A stretch of DNA of 64,000 nucleotides from Hippopus hippopus (GCA_946811185.2 OX328097.1:11788252-11852251), one strand, 5' to 3'; positions 10,258 to 21,540 are shown, counted from the first letter of the stretch. Notes: generated from the sequence alone by a model not told the origin. Translations and numbers: made by a program.

Positions 10258-10343
10258 ATGTTTTCTTCAGGAAAATGTAATTGTAACTCTTTAACCGATT
10301 TCCTTTGTATCGTAACTTCCGGGTCCGTACTGACCAACTATTC

Positions 10344-10503
10344 TTTGTCTTATTCCCCAAGATTTTCTAAATTTAAAAGTATTACAACTTCTGATTAGCT
10401 AAACCAAATAGTTTAGCCAATCAGAAGTTTTGTTACTTTCAAATTTAGGAAACTCTGGTATATAAGACTATGGACATTCTTAAGAATGGTTTGTGAATAC
10501 GGA
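10344..10503. mobile_element. Family E fold-back copy E2
   Basis: CTTCTGATTAGCTAAACC ... GGTTTAGCCAATCAGAAG-type arms with TAGTT at the centre; right end TTAAGAATGGTTTGTGAATAC. Confidence 0.8.
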
Positions 10504-10822
10504 CCTAGTAGTGTCATTTCTATTAGAACAAAATCAGCCTGCGAGGTTGTTCAGTCTGATCTATGTCTACTTTTCACGATTGCCAAATCATCATCTCAGC
10601 TTTTCTATAGTGTACCTGTTCAAAATCAACAGGAACACCGTAACTAATGTTGATTATTTCAATCCGTCAGGATGAAAGGAAACAAGTTAAATGCATGAGT
10701 CAGATTTTAATTATTTCTCAGAGCTGAAGGTAAAGGTATATTTTGGAAGCTATCAAAGGAAAACGATTTTCTAACCCTTCTAGCGCCTAAGTCTGCACAG
10801 AATGTGCTGTCTGATCTTAGGT

Positions 10823-11062
10823 ATGAGCCCTGCTCTGTGAAAAGGGGGCCTAATACATCTGCAAAAAGTATCGACCCATGCCAGCCTGCGCAGTTCGCGC
10901 AGGCTGACATGGGTCGAAACTTTTTGACATTTGTCAATTTTATGCATGTTCAAGGACCATTCCACCCCTATATCGAGTCAATTGTAATATTAAATGGACT
11001 TTACGGATCCATACTTATGTGATGTCTTGCTTGGTATAATGCAATAACAGAGCATTGGTCAT
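10823..11062 (+). mobile_element. Family A copy A6, inserted in a family B palindrome
   Basis: It starts ATGAGCCCTGCTCTGTG right after CTGATCTTAGGT, the middle of a B element. The palindrome is intact (about 10861-10927). The right end is shortened to AGAGCATTGGTCAT. Confidence 0.87.
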
Positions 11063-11068
11063 ATATAT

Positions 11069-11333
11069 ATGAGCCTTGCTCTGTGAAAAGGGGGCTTAAT
11101 GCATTTGCGAAAAGTGTCAATTCATGTCAGCCTGCGCAGTCCGCGCAGGCTGACATGGGCCGACACTTTTCGCTAGCTTTAAATTTTCTGCATGTCAAAG
11201 GACAATTCTAACTCATGATTCTGTCGGTTGAGTGACAAAGTGGATTTTATGGATCTATAATTGGGTGATGTCGTGCTCAGTATAGTGTAATACTGAGATG
11301 CATTAAGCCCCCCTTTGCAAGAGCATGGCTCAG
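11069..11333 (+). mobile_element. Family A copy A7, full length, directly after A6
   Basis: ATGAGCCTTGCTCTGTG to GAGCATGGCTCAG. The arm is of the GCGAAAAGTGTC variety, closer to the family F arm than most A copies. Only TATATA separates it from A6. Confidence 0.9.
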
Positions 11334-11549
11334 TTCGCTTGTATATTCAATCCTATACGACAGAAATCTCACTGAGTTTCAGTAGAGTGCGATTCAAACC
11401 GTCTAAAGAGGTACAGTTTATATACTAGTAATTTTTTGGTTCTGACAGAGCTGAATAGCTTTAGTAAAACCTATATTGTGTATACTCATTTTGCGACTCC
11501 TCTTGACAATTTTAGATCAAGTTTTGGGTCGAGAAAAGACGAATTACGA

Positions 11550-11763
11550 AGTAACTCTTTCCATACCATGGAGGACACCAGAAGCTTTTGTAGACAGTGT
11601 AAATCAAGATCAGACTGCACAGAACGTGCAGTCTGATCTCTGATCTACACTGTCCACTGCTTTATTGTAGATTATGACCGAACTATTTCTTGATCTTACA
11701 GAGGAAATGTATTTTTAGCCTTTGAGAAAATTCAAATTATTTATTCAGTAATGAAAGAGTTAA
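11550..11763 (+). mobile_element. Family B copy B9, full length
   Basis: GTAACTCTTTCCATACCATG to ATGAAAGAGTTAA. The palindrome is at about 11590-11657. Confidence 0.9.
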
Positions 11764-12180
11764 AGGACCCTCTCACAGAGAAACTGATCGTTACGAGAAA
11801 TTTATCCATTTGCAACGATGGTACAAACAGGTCTGCGTCAAGACGAAAATACTGGTATGCAAGAAATAATGAGTAATGCAAACCTAGATTTACTGGAGGG
11901 GCAAGTTTAGCTGAAATTTTCTATTAATCAACACTGAAGCGGATTGTAAATTATAGCTTATTAGCCGAAATAAGGTTATTGACCCCTGATTTTTTTTAAA
12001 GGAAAGGGGGGAGGGGGGGGGAACAGTGAGAAGGTTTTTGCCTTCTTTACATTTTATTTTGTACAGATGTCATTAAAATGTCTATGTGCATTGTCTAGTA
12101 CAACTGTTTTAGAAAATCCAGGCTTTGGATATAGAACACTGTTTATCTATAATCTACTCTGCTAAAAAGACGATAAATAT

Positions 12181-12449
12181 ATGAGTCATGCTCTGTAAGA
12201 AGGGTGCTTAATGCGTCAGCGAAAAGTCTCGACTCAGGTCAACCTGCGCAGTCCGCGCAGGCTGACCTGGGCCGAAACTTTTCACTTTTGGTCAATTTTC
12301 TGTATGTCCGAGGACCAGTCTACCTGATGATAAAGTTGGTTGTTTTAAAGAAAAAAGCTATTATGGATCCATAATCCTGTGGTGGCTTGCTTGGTATTAT
12401 GTCTCACGGAGATGCATTAAGTCCCCTTTTGCCAGAGCATGGTTTACAT
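12181..12449 (+). mobile_element. Family A copy A8, full length
   Basis: ATGAGTCATGCTCTGTAAG to GAGCATGGTTTACAT, with arm GCGAAAAGTCTCGACTCA. Confidence 0.88.
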
Positions 12450-12548
12450 GTATATTGCTCCTTTGGTATTCATCGCGGAAAATGCAAACCTTCACTAAGA
12501 CCAGACTCCCCATCCTTGTTTACACTGTTTAATACAAGAGGAGCTATT

Positions 12549-12760
12549 CAACTCTTTCCATACCACAGACGACACCAGGAGCTTTTGTGGACAGTGTAGA
12601 TCAAGATCAGACTGCACAGAACGTGCAGTCTGATCTCTGATCTACACTGTCCACTGTTCTATTCTAGATTATGACCGAACTGTCTCTTGATCTTGCAGAG
12701 GAAATGTATTTTTAGCCTTTGAGAAAATGCAATTTATCTATTCAGTAGTGAATGAGTTAA
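12549..12760 (+). mobile_element. Family B copy B10, sister of B9
   Basis: About 90 percent like B9 along its length, including GACACCAG, GATTATGACCGAAC and TTTGAGAAAATGCAATT. It shares more with B9 than with other B copies, so both come from one subfamily. Confidence 0.9.
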
Positions 12761-12911
12761 GAGACATTGCTTCCCTCAAAAACTATAATTTTTATTATGG
12801 ATAAAGCTCCTTTGGTATTCATCGCGGAGAATGTAGACTTGCACTAAGATCAGACTGCCGATCCGTGCTTACACTGTTTTATGAAAGAGGAGCTATCTTA
12901 GCTCTTTTATC

Positions 12912-13098
12912 ATTATTTGACAACAACATCGATGATGGTTATGTGGGAAAGCAGACAGTGGCTTGGAAAGAAAAATGTGCGGAGTACTGGTAAAAGAGAC
13001 TCCAGTAAAGCATGGATAGGTGCACTAGCCGCCGCGATATAACTGAAATATTGTTGAAAACGGCGTTAAACACCATTTAAACGATCAATCAATCAATT
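12912..13098 (+). mobile_element. SINE 3' part (type i)
   Basis: GATGGTTATGTGGGAAAGC, CAGTGGCTTGGAAAG, GCCGCCGCGATATAACTG, GGCGTTAAACACC and the tail ATCAATCAATCAATTG. Confidence 0.86.
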
Positions 13099-13142
13099 GA
13101 TAACCTGTAGATAATGGATAATGACAGGGTCCACAAGGCACC

Positions 13143-13313
13143 TTAACTCTGTGACAGGCGACAACATTTTAGATTTGTCCCATATTGCATACGAAAAAAT
13201 AAATGTGGCCAAATAATTAAATCTGTCTTTGAAAAGGTAGAAAATATTGTGGAAAAGGTGAAGATGATGGTTACGTCCGTGACGTACAAACTCATGATCA
13301 TTCAGTAAAGGAT
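13143..13313 (+). mobile_element. Family C copy C5, right palindrome arm missing
   Basis: TTAACTCTGTGACAGGCGAC through GAAAATATTGTGGAAAAGG; after GATGATGGTTACGTC the complementary arm is absent. The end is TTCAGTAAAGGATT. Confidence 0.78.
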
Positions 13314-13527
13314 TCACCTTTAGGCTGCTGATCGCGACTCACTGACCTTTTGCGGACAGTGTAGATCAAATATCAGACTGCACAGAGCGTGCAGTCTGAT
13401 CTTTGATCTACACTGTCCGATAAGATGATATATTTTCTTAAAAAAATAAGTTTGAAATAGGAATATTCGGGTTTTTATTATCGGCTTGAAAGTTTCATTT
13501 AACTTATTCAACAAGGATAAGGCTTAA
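13314..13527 (+). mobile_element. Family B copy B11, full length
   Basis: CACCTTTAGGCTGCTGATCG to ACAAGGATAAGGCTTAA. Both arms carry an extra A, so the usual one-base bulge is absent here. Confidence 0.88.
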
Positions 13528-13674
13528 CACGCACTCAACATTCTAAGATTATTGCTTAAGTGGATCATAAATTATGGCTTTATTAGTCAAATATAAGTTT
13601 ATTGACCCCCAAGAATTCTTTCGGAGACGACCTCTGCTTTATCCATAGCATTAAATTTGTTGTTTTGTTTTTGT

Positions 13675-13938
13675 GTTTAGCGCCGTTTTCAGTAACATTT
13701 CTGTCATATCGCGGCAGCCAGTGCACTTATCTATGCATTTCTGGACGTCTTTTTACCACTATTTCTAACACTATTCATCCCAAGCCACTTGCTGCCTTCC
13801 AACATTACCACCGTCGTAACAATGATCAGCGGTGAGAGAGGAAAGAATTCTGTCACAATGACTATCATTGATCCGCGTAAAGAAGTTGGCATAGCCGGGG
13901 ATTCAAACTAGCGACACCCTGGTCTCAAGTTAAGATGC
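13675..13938 (-). mobile_element. SINE (type i) just inside the Rho intron
   Basis: Minus-strand head GAATCCCCGGCTATGCC, body GATCATTGTTACGACG, tail side TGTTACTGAAAACGGCGC. Its head end is about 20 bases downstream of the donor of the exon at 13959-14116, in the same direction as the gene. Confidence 0.84.
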
Positions 13939-13944
13939 CCCTCA

Positions 13945-14440
<496 letters not shown>

Positions 14441-14800
14441 AAAGTAACAGTAAAGGCCAAATGTAAACAGGGCGGGTGTTTAAATTTTATCATACCATTT
14501 AAAAGTATGGAAATAATTGTGAAGATGACAATCTGTCATTGTACGGTCGGTCCAAGTGTTAGTCGCTGACAGAGAAATTAATTTCAAAATTAGGTTAAAA
14601 CCTGCCAGGTAGCTGTGTCTTTTGTTTACTTTTTGGCTGATTTTAAAATTCTATTCTCTGCCAGCGACTAACATATGGTCCGACCACACGATAACAGATT
14701 GTCATCGCCACAATATTTTCCGTACTTTTAAATGGTATGATTTAAATTTAAATGTATTATGACACCTGCTTTGATATTTTGGCCTTTACTGGGCCTTTAA
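14441..14800 (+). mobile_element. Family D copy D2
   Basis: AAAGTAACAGTAAAGGCCAA to TTGGCCTTTACTGGGCCTTT. It lies about 320 bp upstream of the minus-strand Rho exon. Confidence 0.86.
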
Positions 14801-14839
14801 GATTTCAAAGGCTTGTCTTGTTTATTCACGGATCAAAGC

Positions 14840-15051
14840 TTAACCCCTAGGCTGCTAAGCGCGACTCAATGACCTTTTGCGGACAGTGTAGATCAAGATC
14901 AGACTGCACAGAACGTGCTGTCTGATCTTGGATCTACACTGTCCGATTAAGACATATTATTCCCCAAAATACAACTTTGCAATAGCAATATTTGTGTTTT
15001 TAATATCGAATTGAAAAATTTATTTCAGTTATTTAGTAGGATAAGAGTTAA
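14840..15051 (+). mobile_element. Family B copy B12, full length
   Basis: TTAACCCCTAGGCTGCTAAG to TAGGATAAGAGTTAA. The palindrome is at about 14879-14946. Confidence 0.9.
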
Positions 15052-15382
15052 CGATCATCCTTATTTTTCATAGAAAGTTTCTAAGTCGTATGCTGCAAAT
15101 TTGTTTCAAGAGGTCAATCAGTTAAACTGTTTTTTTTTTTGGCAATAAACGTTATCTTCTAGTATCCAATAAAAAGAATGCTTATCATTATTTTTTATTT
15201 ACTAAACATGTGTTTTATGATGATAATCCACTTCACCACAATCTGTTTACTGTCCTTGTCGGTAATATAGCATCTTGTCGGTAAACACTCTATCTCCGAC
15301 CAGATTGCTCTTGACCCTTCGTCTACAAAAGTCAATATAACATCGCTTACCTGGTGTTCCTTGATTTTCCAGCTGTTATATA

Positions 15383-15790
15383 ATACGTTAAACTTTACTC
15401 ACAGTGACAAATGAAGTGTGCCAAGGTTACCTTACACGTTTAGCTTTGCTCGCAGTAACGAAATAAAGTGTACCAAAGTTACCTTACACGCTTAGCTTTA
15501 CCTTTGCATAGTAACAAAATGAAGTGTACCAAGGTTACCTTACTCGTTTAGCTTTACATGCATTAACAAAATGTACCAAGGTTATCTTACACGTTTAAAT
15601 TTGCTCGCAGTAACTAAATAAAGTGTACCAAGGTTACCTTACACATTCAAATTTACTGGCAGTGAAAAAAGTAAAGTGCGCAAGGTTTCACCAGCACGTT
15701 TAATTCAGCTTGCAGTAACGGAATGAAGTGTTCCACGGTTACCTACACGTTTAATTCTACTCGTAGTTACGAAATGAGGTGAGCCTAGGT
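15383..15790 (+). repeat. Tandem array, about 8 units of 51 bp
   Basis: Unit words ACGTTTAGCTTTGCTCGCAG, TAACGAAATAAAGTGTACC and AAGGTTACCTTAC repeat with moderate divergence and small indels. Confidence 0.87.
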
Positions 15791-16042
15791 TCAGTAGGAT
15801 GAATTTGACCATCCACCACGAAATTCAATAATTCTCTAATATTCTGTTATGGTCTCTCATTTTCAATCCCATGTTGCCGAATTATGACTTTTCACACACA
15901 CTGTATATTAAAGAAGAGAAAAGAATTTCTGTATACATGTATTCTGATTCTGCTCTGCACCAAAGTGCCTGTGAGCATTTTCTATAAGTATGAAAAAACC
16001 CAGTCTTTGCAAATTCAATATTTATCGGAGTATTTCACAAGC

Positions 16043-16122
16043 AACGGACAGTGTTTATCTAAGCCTCAGATGTTACGTTTTGTGAGGTCTGATCTTGATC
16101 TACTCTGTCTACAAACGCAACA
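16043..16122 (-). mobile_element. Family B palindrome B13, decayed
   Basis: ACGGACAGTGTTTATCTAAG and GGTCTGATCTTGATCTAC remain; the loop region is altered. Confidence 0.68.
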
Positions 16123-16385
16123 AAAATTGCCAAAAAGCGAGCATAGATTTTATCATTTGTATGGAACCACCTGCCAAGTTTAAATTGTGTGGGACGGCCT
16201 GTGAACCCTAAAATTATGTTGCTATTATAAAGTTTGATGAAGATTCCTGAGAAATATCATGATCGATATGCCATGTCTACCGTTTATGCTGACTTTCTGC
16301 CAGGAAATTTGCCACAATAATTCCTAGGAATTTATGTACAGAGTTACAATCAATGCTGTTTATCCACATTTTACTAGAACGCCTT

Positions 16386-16626
16386 TATTTTTCACCAAAC
16401 AATTCCTTATTTTCACGACCTTAATTAAGGAAAATGGCTTGTGAAAAACCTTGTGGGAAAAGGAGAAAAGGCTGGTAACCAGCATTTTCTCCATTTTTCA
16501 CAATGTTTTCTACCATTCCACAGAAAAACAACATAATTTTTATGCACATAAATAATTCTACATTGTCATTTGCAAATGCTGTCCATGTGGACGTATCTAT
16601 AATACTATGGTTTGGGAAAGGAATAA
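16386..16626 (-). mobile_element. Family C copy C6
   Basis: ATTTTTCACCAAACAATTCC to GGTTTGGGAAAGG; the palindrome is at about 16449-16515. Confidence 0.82.
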
Positions 16627-16655
16627 AAGTCACCTGGTTGCTTAAGTTTAAACAT

Positions 16656-16911
16656 ATGGGCCATTATCTGGCAAAACGGGGCTTAATGCATCTCCGTTAT
16701 ATATGATACCAAGCAAGACATCACTTAGCTATGGATCCATAAAATTCATTTTGACTAACAACTGTCTGAATCATGAGATAGACTGGTCTTTTGAAATGCA
16801 GGTATTTAACAAATAACAAAAAGTTTTGATCCAGGTCAGCCTGCGCGGACTGCGCAGGCTGACCTGGGTCGATACTTTTTGCAGATGCATTAAGCACAAA
16901 GCACGGCTCAA
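16656..16911 (-). mobile_element. Family A copy A9, full length
   Basis: Starts ATGGGCCATTATCTGGC; ends GCACGGCTCA after a short deletion in the CCCCCTTTT tract. The palindrome is at about 16818-16883. Confidence 0.87.
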
Positions 16912-16917
16912 ATTTAT

Positions 16918-17112
16918 TATTTTAGATCGAGAGAAAAACAAGTTCTTACAACTAATACTAATCTCTCTCGATTCTGCTTCCTGGGAACTACACCAGTACT
17001 CGCGCCGAATGTGTGGGCCAATCAAAAATCCCAAAGTTGACATCCTCTCCCGGGTATCGAACTCGGGACCTTATGGTTTCGAGGCCGACGCTCTACCTCA
17101 CAACCACGGACA
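16918..17112 (-). mobile_element. tRNA-headed SINE (type v)
   Basis: Complement: GTGGTTGTGAGGTAGAGCG, TCGGCCTCGAAACC, box B GAGTTCGATACCCGG; downstream GTACTGGTGTAGTTCCC. The 3' side is AT-rich and joins A9. Confidence 0.77.
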
Positions 17113-17199
17113 CTACACAATGGTAGCTCCGATGTCAGATTTCGTTTCAGAAGGCAGTGAATAAAACGAGGGCTCAGCCAAGCCGGGCAGGATACGCCC

Positions 17200-17592
17200 G
17201 AAGGAAGCCATCAAGAGTATGTCCCTTTTGAATCCCTGCTGTGACCTTAACCTTGTAGCATGGCGTCTTTAAGCCTCTGTTCTGGACGTCATTTTTATCA
17301 AGGTGCACTTGTAAGTGTGCGAAATAGATGTGGTTTAAATATCAGGCCAGGGGTTCTAGAGATATAGAACAGACAGAACTTAAGACCATGTAACTTTTGA
17401 CCCCTGCTGTGACCTTGACCTTGAAGTCTGGCATTTTAAACAACTACTCTGCACCTTGTCTCATCACCTTGTCTGATAAAAGTGCACATACGTGTGAAGT
17501 ATTTTCGATATAAGGGATAACAGGGGTTCAAGAAATATGGAGCAGACACGAAAATGATCACTGGTCGACGGACGGACGGACGGACGCACGAC
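17200..17592 (+). repeat. Mollusc-type GACCTTGACCTT repeat, two units
   Basis: Two diverged units of about 185 bp begin CTGTGACCTTAACCTTG (17220) and GTGACCTTGACCTTGAAG (17409), each with AGATATAGAACAGACA or GAAATATGGAGCAGACA; the end is a GACG run (17570-17585). Confidence 0.76.
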
Positions 17593-17635
17593 CAGGGGAT
17601 TAACATAATTCATCCCTTCGGATGTATAAAAAGAA

Positions 17636-17870
17636 ATGCGCCACGCTCTGGGAAAAGGGGATTTAATACATCTCCATGATGCATGATACCAAGCAACTCA
17701 TCACGTAATAAGGGATCCATAAAATCACTTTTGTCCAGCAACCGAATGAATCATGAGGTAGACTGGTCCTCGAACATGCAGAAAATTGAACGATAGCAAA
17801 AGGCTTCGATCCTCGCATGTTGATTTGATGTGCAGATGCATAAAACCCCTATTTCACAGAGCATGGTTCA
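17636..17870 (-). mobile_element. Family A copy A10, palindrome destroyed
   Basis: The ends are present, but between AAAGGCTTCGATCC and TGCAGATGCAT the palindrome is reduced to a short unrelated stretch. Confidence 0.82.
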
Positions 17871-17931
17871 ATTCTAAAACTCCATTGTTAACAACGATCT
17901 GTGGTATAATGGCAGGTCTTCATTTATCACC

Positions 17932-18194
17932 GAGACGTGCTCTGGCAAAAGAGGACTAGATGCATCTTCGCGATGCATGATACCAAACAAGTCATCACAG
18001 TATTATACATCCATAAAAATCCATTTTATATAAAAACTGACTGAATTATAGGGTACACTGCTCCTCTCAGCCGCAGAAAATTGACCAAAAGCAAAAAGTT
18101 TCGACCCAGGTCAGCCTGCGCGGACTGCGCAGGCTGACCTGGGTCGATACTTTTTGCAAATGCATTAAGCCCCCTTTTCACAGAGCTTGGCTCA
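17932..18194 (-). mobile_element. Family A copy A11, full length
   Basis: GACGTGCTCTGGCAAAAG to CACAGAGCTTGGCTCA; the palindrome at about 18090-18157 is perfect in its core. Confidence 0.88.
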
Positions 18195-18312
18195 ATTGGA
18201 GTCGAGTATTTAACAGGCTTAAAACATTATCTGCATTCAAAGTCTCGACAACATGTCAGAAACACAGTTCTTCCTAGTGCGAAACGGAAATATACATGTC
18301 GTCGTAAGATAG

Positions 18313-18532
18313 GTCAACTCTGCAGACGATAAAATTTTGGACAAGTCCAATTTGAAAGCATTTGCAGACGAAAAATCTAAATATGGCTTAAATGATGAAA
18401 ATTGTCTTTAAAATGATGGAAAGCGTTTTGAAAAGGGAGAAAATACTTGTTTCTCCTTTTCCCGCAAGGTTTTCAAAGGCCGTCTTTTTTACAGGGTCGT
18501 TAAAAAGCGGGATTATGAGGTAAAGGGTTACA
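18313..18532 (+). mobile_element. Family C copy C7, palindrome shortened
   Basis: AACTCTGCAGACGATAAAAT to GAGGTAAAGGGTTA. The centre reads GAGAAAATACTTGTTTCTCC, so the inner arm is about 10 bp shorter. Confidence 0.83.
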
Positions 18533-18682
18533 GTAAACGTATTTCCGCTGCAATCATTTCTGTTTGGCGGGTGAACATCACGCTTTCGTTACCAACTAAA
18601 TAAAGTCGACTATGTTTGTTGTCTAAAAGTATATTTTGACTGCAACTAGAGGTAATTTTTGTCCTAGTTTAGTATCACGTAA

Positions 18683-18747
18683 TGAATGATGTAGATCCAA
18701 GATCAGACTGTGCAGTCTGATCTTGATCTATGCCGTTCGCAAAGGTC
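18683..18747 (-). mobile_element. Family B palindrome B14, loop lost
   Basis: GTAGATCCAAGATCAGACTG joins directly to TGCAGTCTGATCTTGATC; the central CACGTTC-type loop is deleted. Confidence 0.75.
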
Positions 18748-19084
18748 ATTTTATTTGGCATTGGCAGTGGTCCAAGATTTGTAGAACACTTGTTATATCT
18801 AGGCAACAAATGCACCTATTCATGTCCTCCAAACTGATGACTCCTTCCCATTACCTCACACACCACTGTTTTCAAACCAAGGCCTTTCCACACAAACCGA
18901 ATCTATGGTCAGATGTGACAGAGGAATGATTTATGAAATAGCGAGTTCCAAATAGTATTCCATCACATTCTACTGTGTAATAAGTTGATGATCGTGTTCA
19001 GCTAGAACGATAAAATATTATTTTTTGTTGTAAAGTCTACATACAAATTGAAGAAACCATTGATAGGCAGTTCCTGTGTCCATC
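18748..19084. other. No recognised feature
   Basis: Unique-looking sequence with a short open frame (18723-18929) that begins in a B palindrome and shows no domain. Confidence 0.6.
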
Positions 19085-19260
19085 ATTGATAGGAATTCAC
19101 CAACTATTCTGAATACCATTCTTAGTCTACTTCTCAAGAATTTTCTGAATTGCAAAGTGATCCGATTTCTGATTGGCTTAACCAAATGGTTTAGCCAATC
19201 AGAAATTGTATATCTTTACAAATTTCGAATGCACGTCAAAACGGTTCGTAAATACGCCCT
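19085..19260. mobile_element. Family E fold-back copy E3
   Basis: TTCACCAACTATTCTGAA at the left, ATTTCTGATTGGC ... GCCAATCAGAAAT at the centre, GGTTCGTAAATACG at the right. Confidence 0.8.
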
Positions 19261-19510
19261 ATCCTAGTCCTCCTCCTTCCCCTCCCCCACGATCCATTCA
19301 CCAGCAATGGTTGAATGAATATTTTGCCTGCCTGACAGCTTCCACACCCTTCACTTAGCTGTATTATGGAACGTTTAGCCACAAAATAACTAATTCGACC
19401 ACACAGGTAGCACCAGCTGCCGAGTTCAATTTACAGACTTTAGTTATGTATCCTGCAAACCATTCTTGTCATTTTACTCCTTTGTTTGTTTGCTTGCTTG
19501 TTGTTTTCGT

Positions 19511-19672
19511 GGTGTTTGAAGCCGCTTTGAACGTTATTCTAGTCATACCGTGGCGGCCAGTACACCTGTCCATGTTTTCTATAGCTTCTTCTAATAGTAA
19601 ATTTACAGAATCTTCTTTCCAAGCCACTGGCTGCCTTCGCACATAACCATCGCAAAAACATGGATAAGCGAT
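19511..19672 (-). mobile_element. SINE 3' part (type i)
   Basis: GTGTTTGAAGCCGCTTTG, CATACCGTGGCGGCCAGTAC, CCAAGCCACTGGCTGCC. Confidence 0.82.
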
Positions 19673-19785
19673 TAGAGAATTAACTCGTAGTCTAGTGCAA
19701 AATGAATGAAATGAAAAGGTTTGAATTAAATAAAACAGAATGTAGGAATTCAAAGCCATTTTCTCAAGAAAGCTTCACGTAAATA

Positions 19786-19862
19786 TCGGGACAGTATAGA
19801 TCGAGAATCAGACTGCACGTTCTGTGCAGTCTTCTCTTGATCTATACTGTCCGCAAAGGCAA
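19786..19862 (-). mobile_element. Family B palindrome B15
   Basis: CGGGACAGTATAGATCGAG ... CTTGATCTATACTGTCCGC, with the usual loop TGCACGTTCTGTGCA. Confidence 0.78.
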
Positions 19863-20130
19863 CTTTTATTACTTTCTCTAAATGGTTACCCGAGGCACAG
19901 GGTGCCGTGCTTCCAGGTGAACTTGGAGTTGAACCATGGAATGAAGCACTTGTACCTGGAGAGTGTCAAAATATTTGCGACTGGGTCCACTCAGCCAAGA
20001 GATATAGTATAACGGCGATACCGTGTCACTTTGTACAGGTTAAACCACTTGGGTTTTTTGGTAGAAATGTACAAAATAAAATTTATATAAATCTTGTGAA
20101 CGATAAATCACATTCCTAAATACACATATA

Positions 20131-20634
20131 CAATAATTTCGAAAGTCAATAGTAACCATGTATTTTTGTTTTCCATTTTATACGAGCACTTAAACTTTAA
20201 TACTGAATTACGTGTATATACAAAAGAATATATATATCTAAAGCAACAACCACAAGGGGTATTAAGAATTATTTAGGAATGTACATGTAGTTATCGTTTA
20301 ATAGATTCGAGCTGTGCTCTAGGAAAGGCGGTTTAATGCATATGCATAAAGTATCGACCCATCATAGCCTGCGCGGTCCGTGCAATAATTTCGAAAGTCA
20401 ATAGTAAACATGTATTTTTGTTTTCCATTTTATACGAGCACTTAAACTTTAATACTGAATTACGTGTATATACAAAAGAATATATATATCTAAAGCAACA
20501 ACCACAAGGGGTATTAAGAATTATTTAGGAATGTACATGTAGTTATCGTTTAATAGATTCGAGCTGTGCTCTAGGAAAGGCGGTTTAATGCATATGCATA
20601 AAGTATCGACCCATCACAGCCTGCGCGGTCCGTG
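20131..20634 (+). repeat. 252-bp tandem duplication, nearly identical
   Basis: Units 20131-20382 and 20383-20634 differ at only a few bases (GTAACCATG/GTAAACATG, ATCATAGCC/ATCACAGCC). The join lies in the centre of a family A palindrome. Confidence 0.93.
20306..20382 (+). mobile_element. Family A copy A12a, cut inside the palindrome
   Basis: The first copy of a 252-bp tandem duplication ends here at GCGCGGTCCGTGC, the centre of the palindrome. Confidence 0.85.
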
Positions 20635-20814
20635 CAGGCTGACACGTGTCGAACCATTTTGCTTTTTGTAAATTTTCTGCATGTGTCCTATCTATGGATT
20701 CAGCCGGTTGTTACACAAAATGGATTTTATGGATCCATAATTATGTGATGACTAGCTTGGCATAATGCATCACGGAGATGCTTTAAACGCCCTTTTGCCA
20801 GAGCATGGCCCATT
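20558..20814 (+). mobile_element. Family A copy A12b
   Basis: The second copy continues through the palindrome to GAGCATGGCCCAT. Both copies share AGGAAAGGCGGTTTAATGC, a private variant of the family end. Confidence 0.87.
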
Positions 20815-20961
20815 TGTTTAAGTTTTTGTTTTATAAAATTTCTACCGAAAAGCCATTCGGTTTAACCCTTTCCAAGTGACACACAATTGCCGTTATACTG
20901 TAAAGATGTTTACTTCCATTTTGTAAACATACTAGTCCTTGAAAACCTGCCCGTCTGCAAA

Positions 20962-21173
20962 TTAAACTCGAGGCTGCTATACGCGATTCGGCGACCTTTT
21001 GAGGGCAGTGTAGATCAAGATCAGACTGCACAGAACGTGCAGTCTGATCTTGGATCTACACTGTCTGATAAGGAGATATCTTTCCTCCAAAATTACCTTT
21101 ATAATAGTAAAATTAGGGTTTTTACTTTCGGCTTGAAAGTTTCGTTTCATTTATGTAGCAGGATAAGAGTTAA
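20962..21173 (+). mobile_element. Family B copy B16, full length
   Basis: TTAAACTCGAGGCTGCTATA to GCAGGATAAGAGTTAA. Confidence 0.89.
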
Positions 21174-21338
21174 ACCAATATTTATTTAGGAGGGAAATAG
21201 CATCGTCAACTCGAACTGAAATTTTGTTTTGTCTATTTGAAATTGCTTGAAATTGTGTAATAGATGCAGAACTAAAAATATTTCGTTTGATTTACCACAG
21301 ACGAGTAATGGTTCAAAAACCGTAAGAACCGACATTAA

Positions 21339-21540
21339 CGCTTATCCTAGTAAATAACTAAACTGAAATTTTTCATTTTGATAGTATAAAGCAAAAATAT
21401 TGCTATTTCAAAGTTATGTTTTGAGAAATGATATCTCCTTATCGGACAGTGTAGATCCAAGATCAGACTGCACGTTCTGTGCAGTCTGATCTTGATCTAC
21501 ACTGTCCGCAACAGGTCAGTGACTCGCACTTAGCAGCACA
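21339..21540 (-). mobile_element. Family B copy B17, near full length
   Basis: CGCTTATCCTAGTAAATAAC at the left; CTCGCACTTAGCAGC at the right, followed closely by A24. Confidence 0.85.

Larger units (their letters stand above)
10760..11425 (+). mobile_element. Family B copy B8, split by A6 and A7
   Basis: The left part has GTCTGCACAGAATGTGCTG then CTGATCTTAG. After the A pair the B interior resumes at about 11334 (TTCGCTTGTATATTCAATCC ... GTCTAAAGAGGTACAG), matching the 3' half of B24. Confidence 0.78.

Noticed and set aside
10095..10337. Tyr-Ala-Asp-Asp in a minus-strand frame, as in reverse transcriptases
   Set aside because: The words come from the GTCGTCTGCATACGC part of a C element and a SINE head; no flanking RT motifs exist.
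19870..20040. A further SINE head on either strand
   Set aside because: CTTCCAGGTGAACTTGGAG and GTTGAACCATGG recall a SINE but box A, the tail and the target duplication are all missing.
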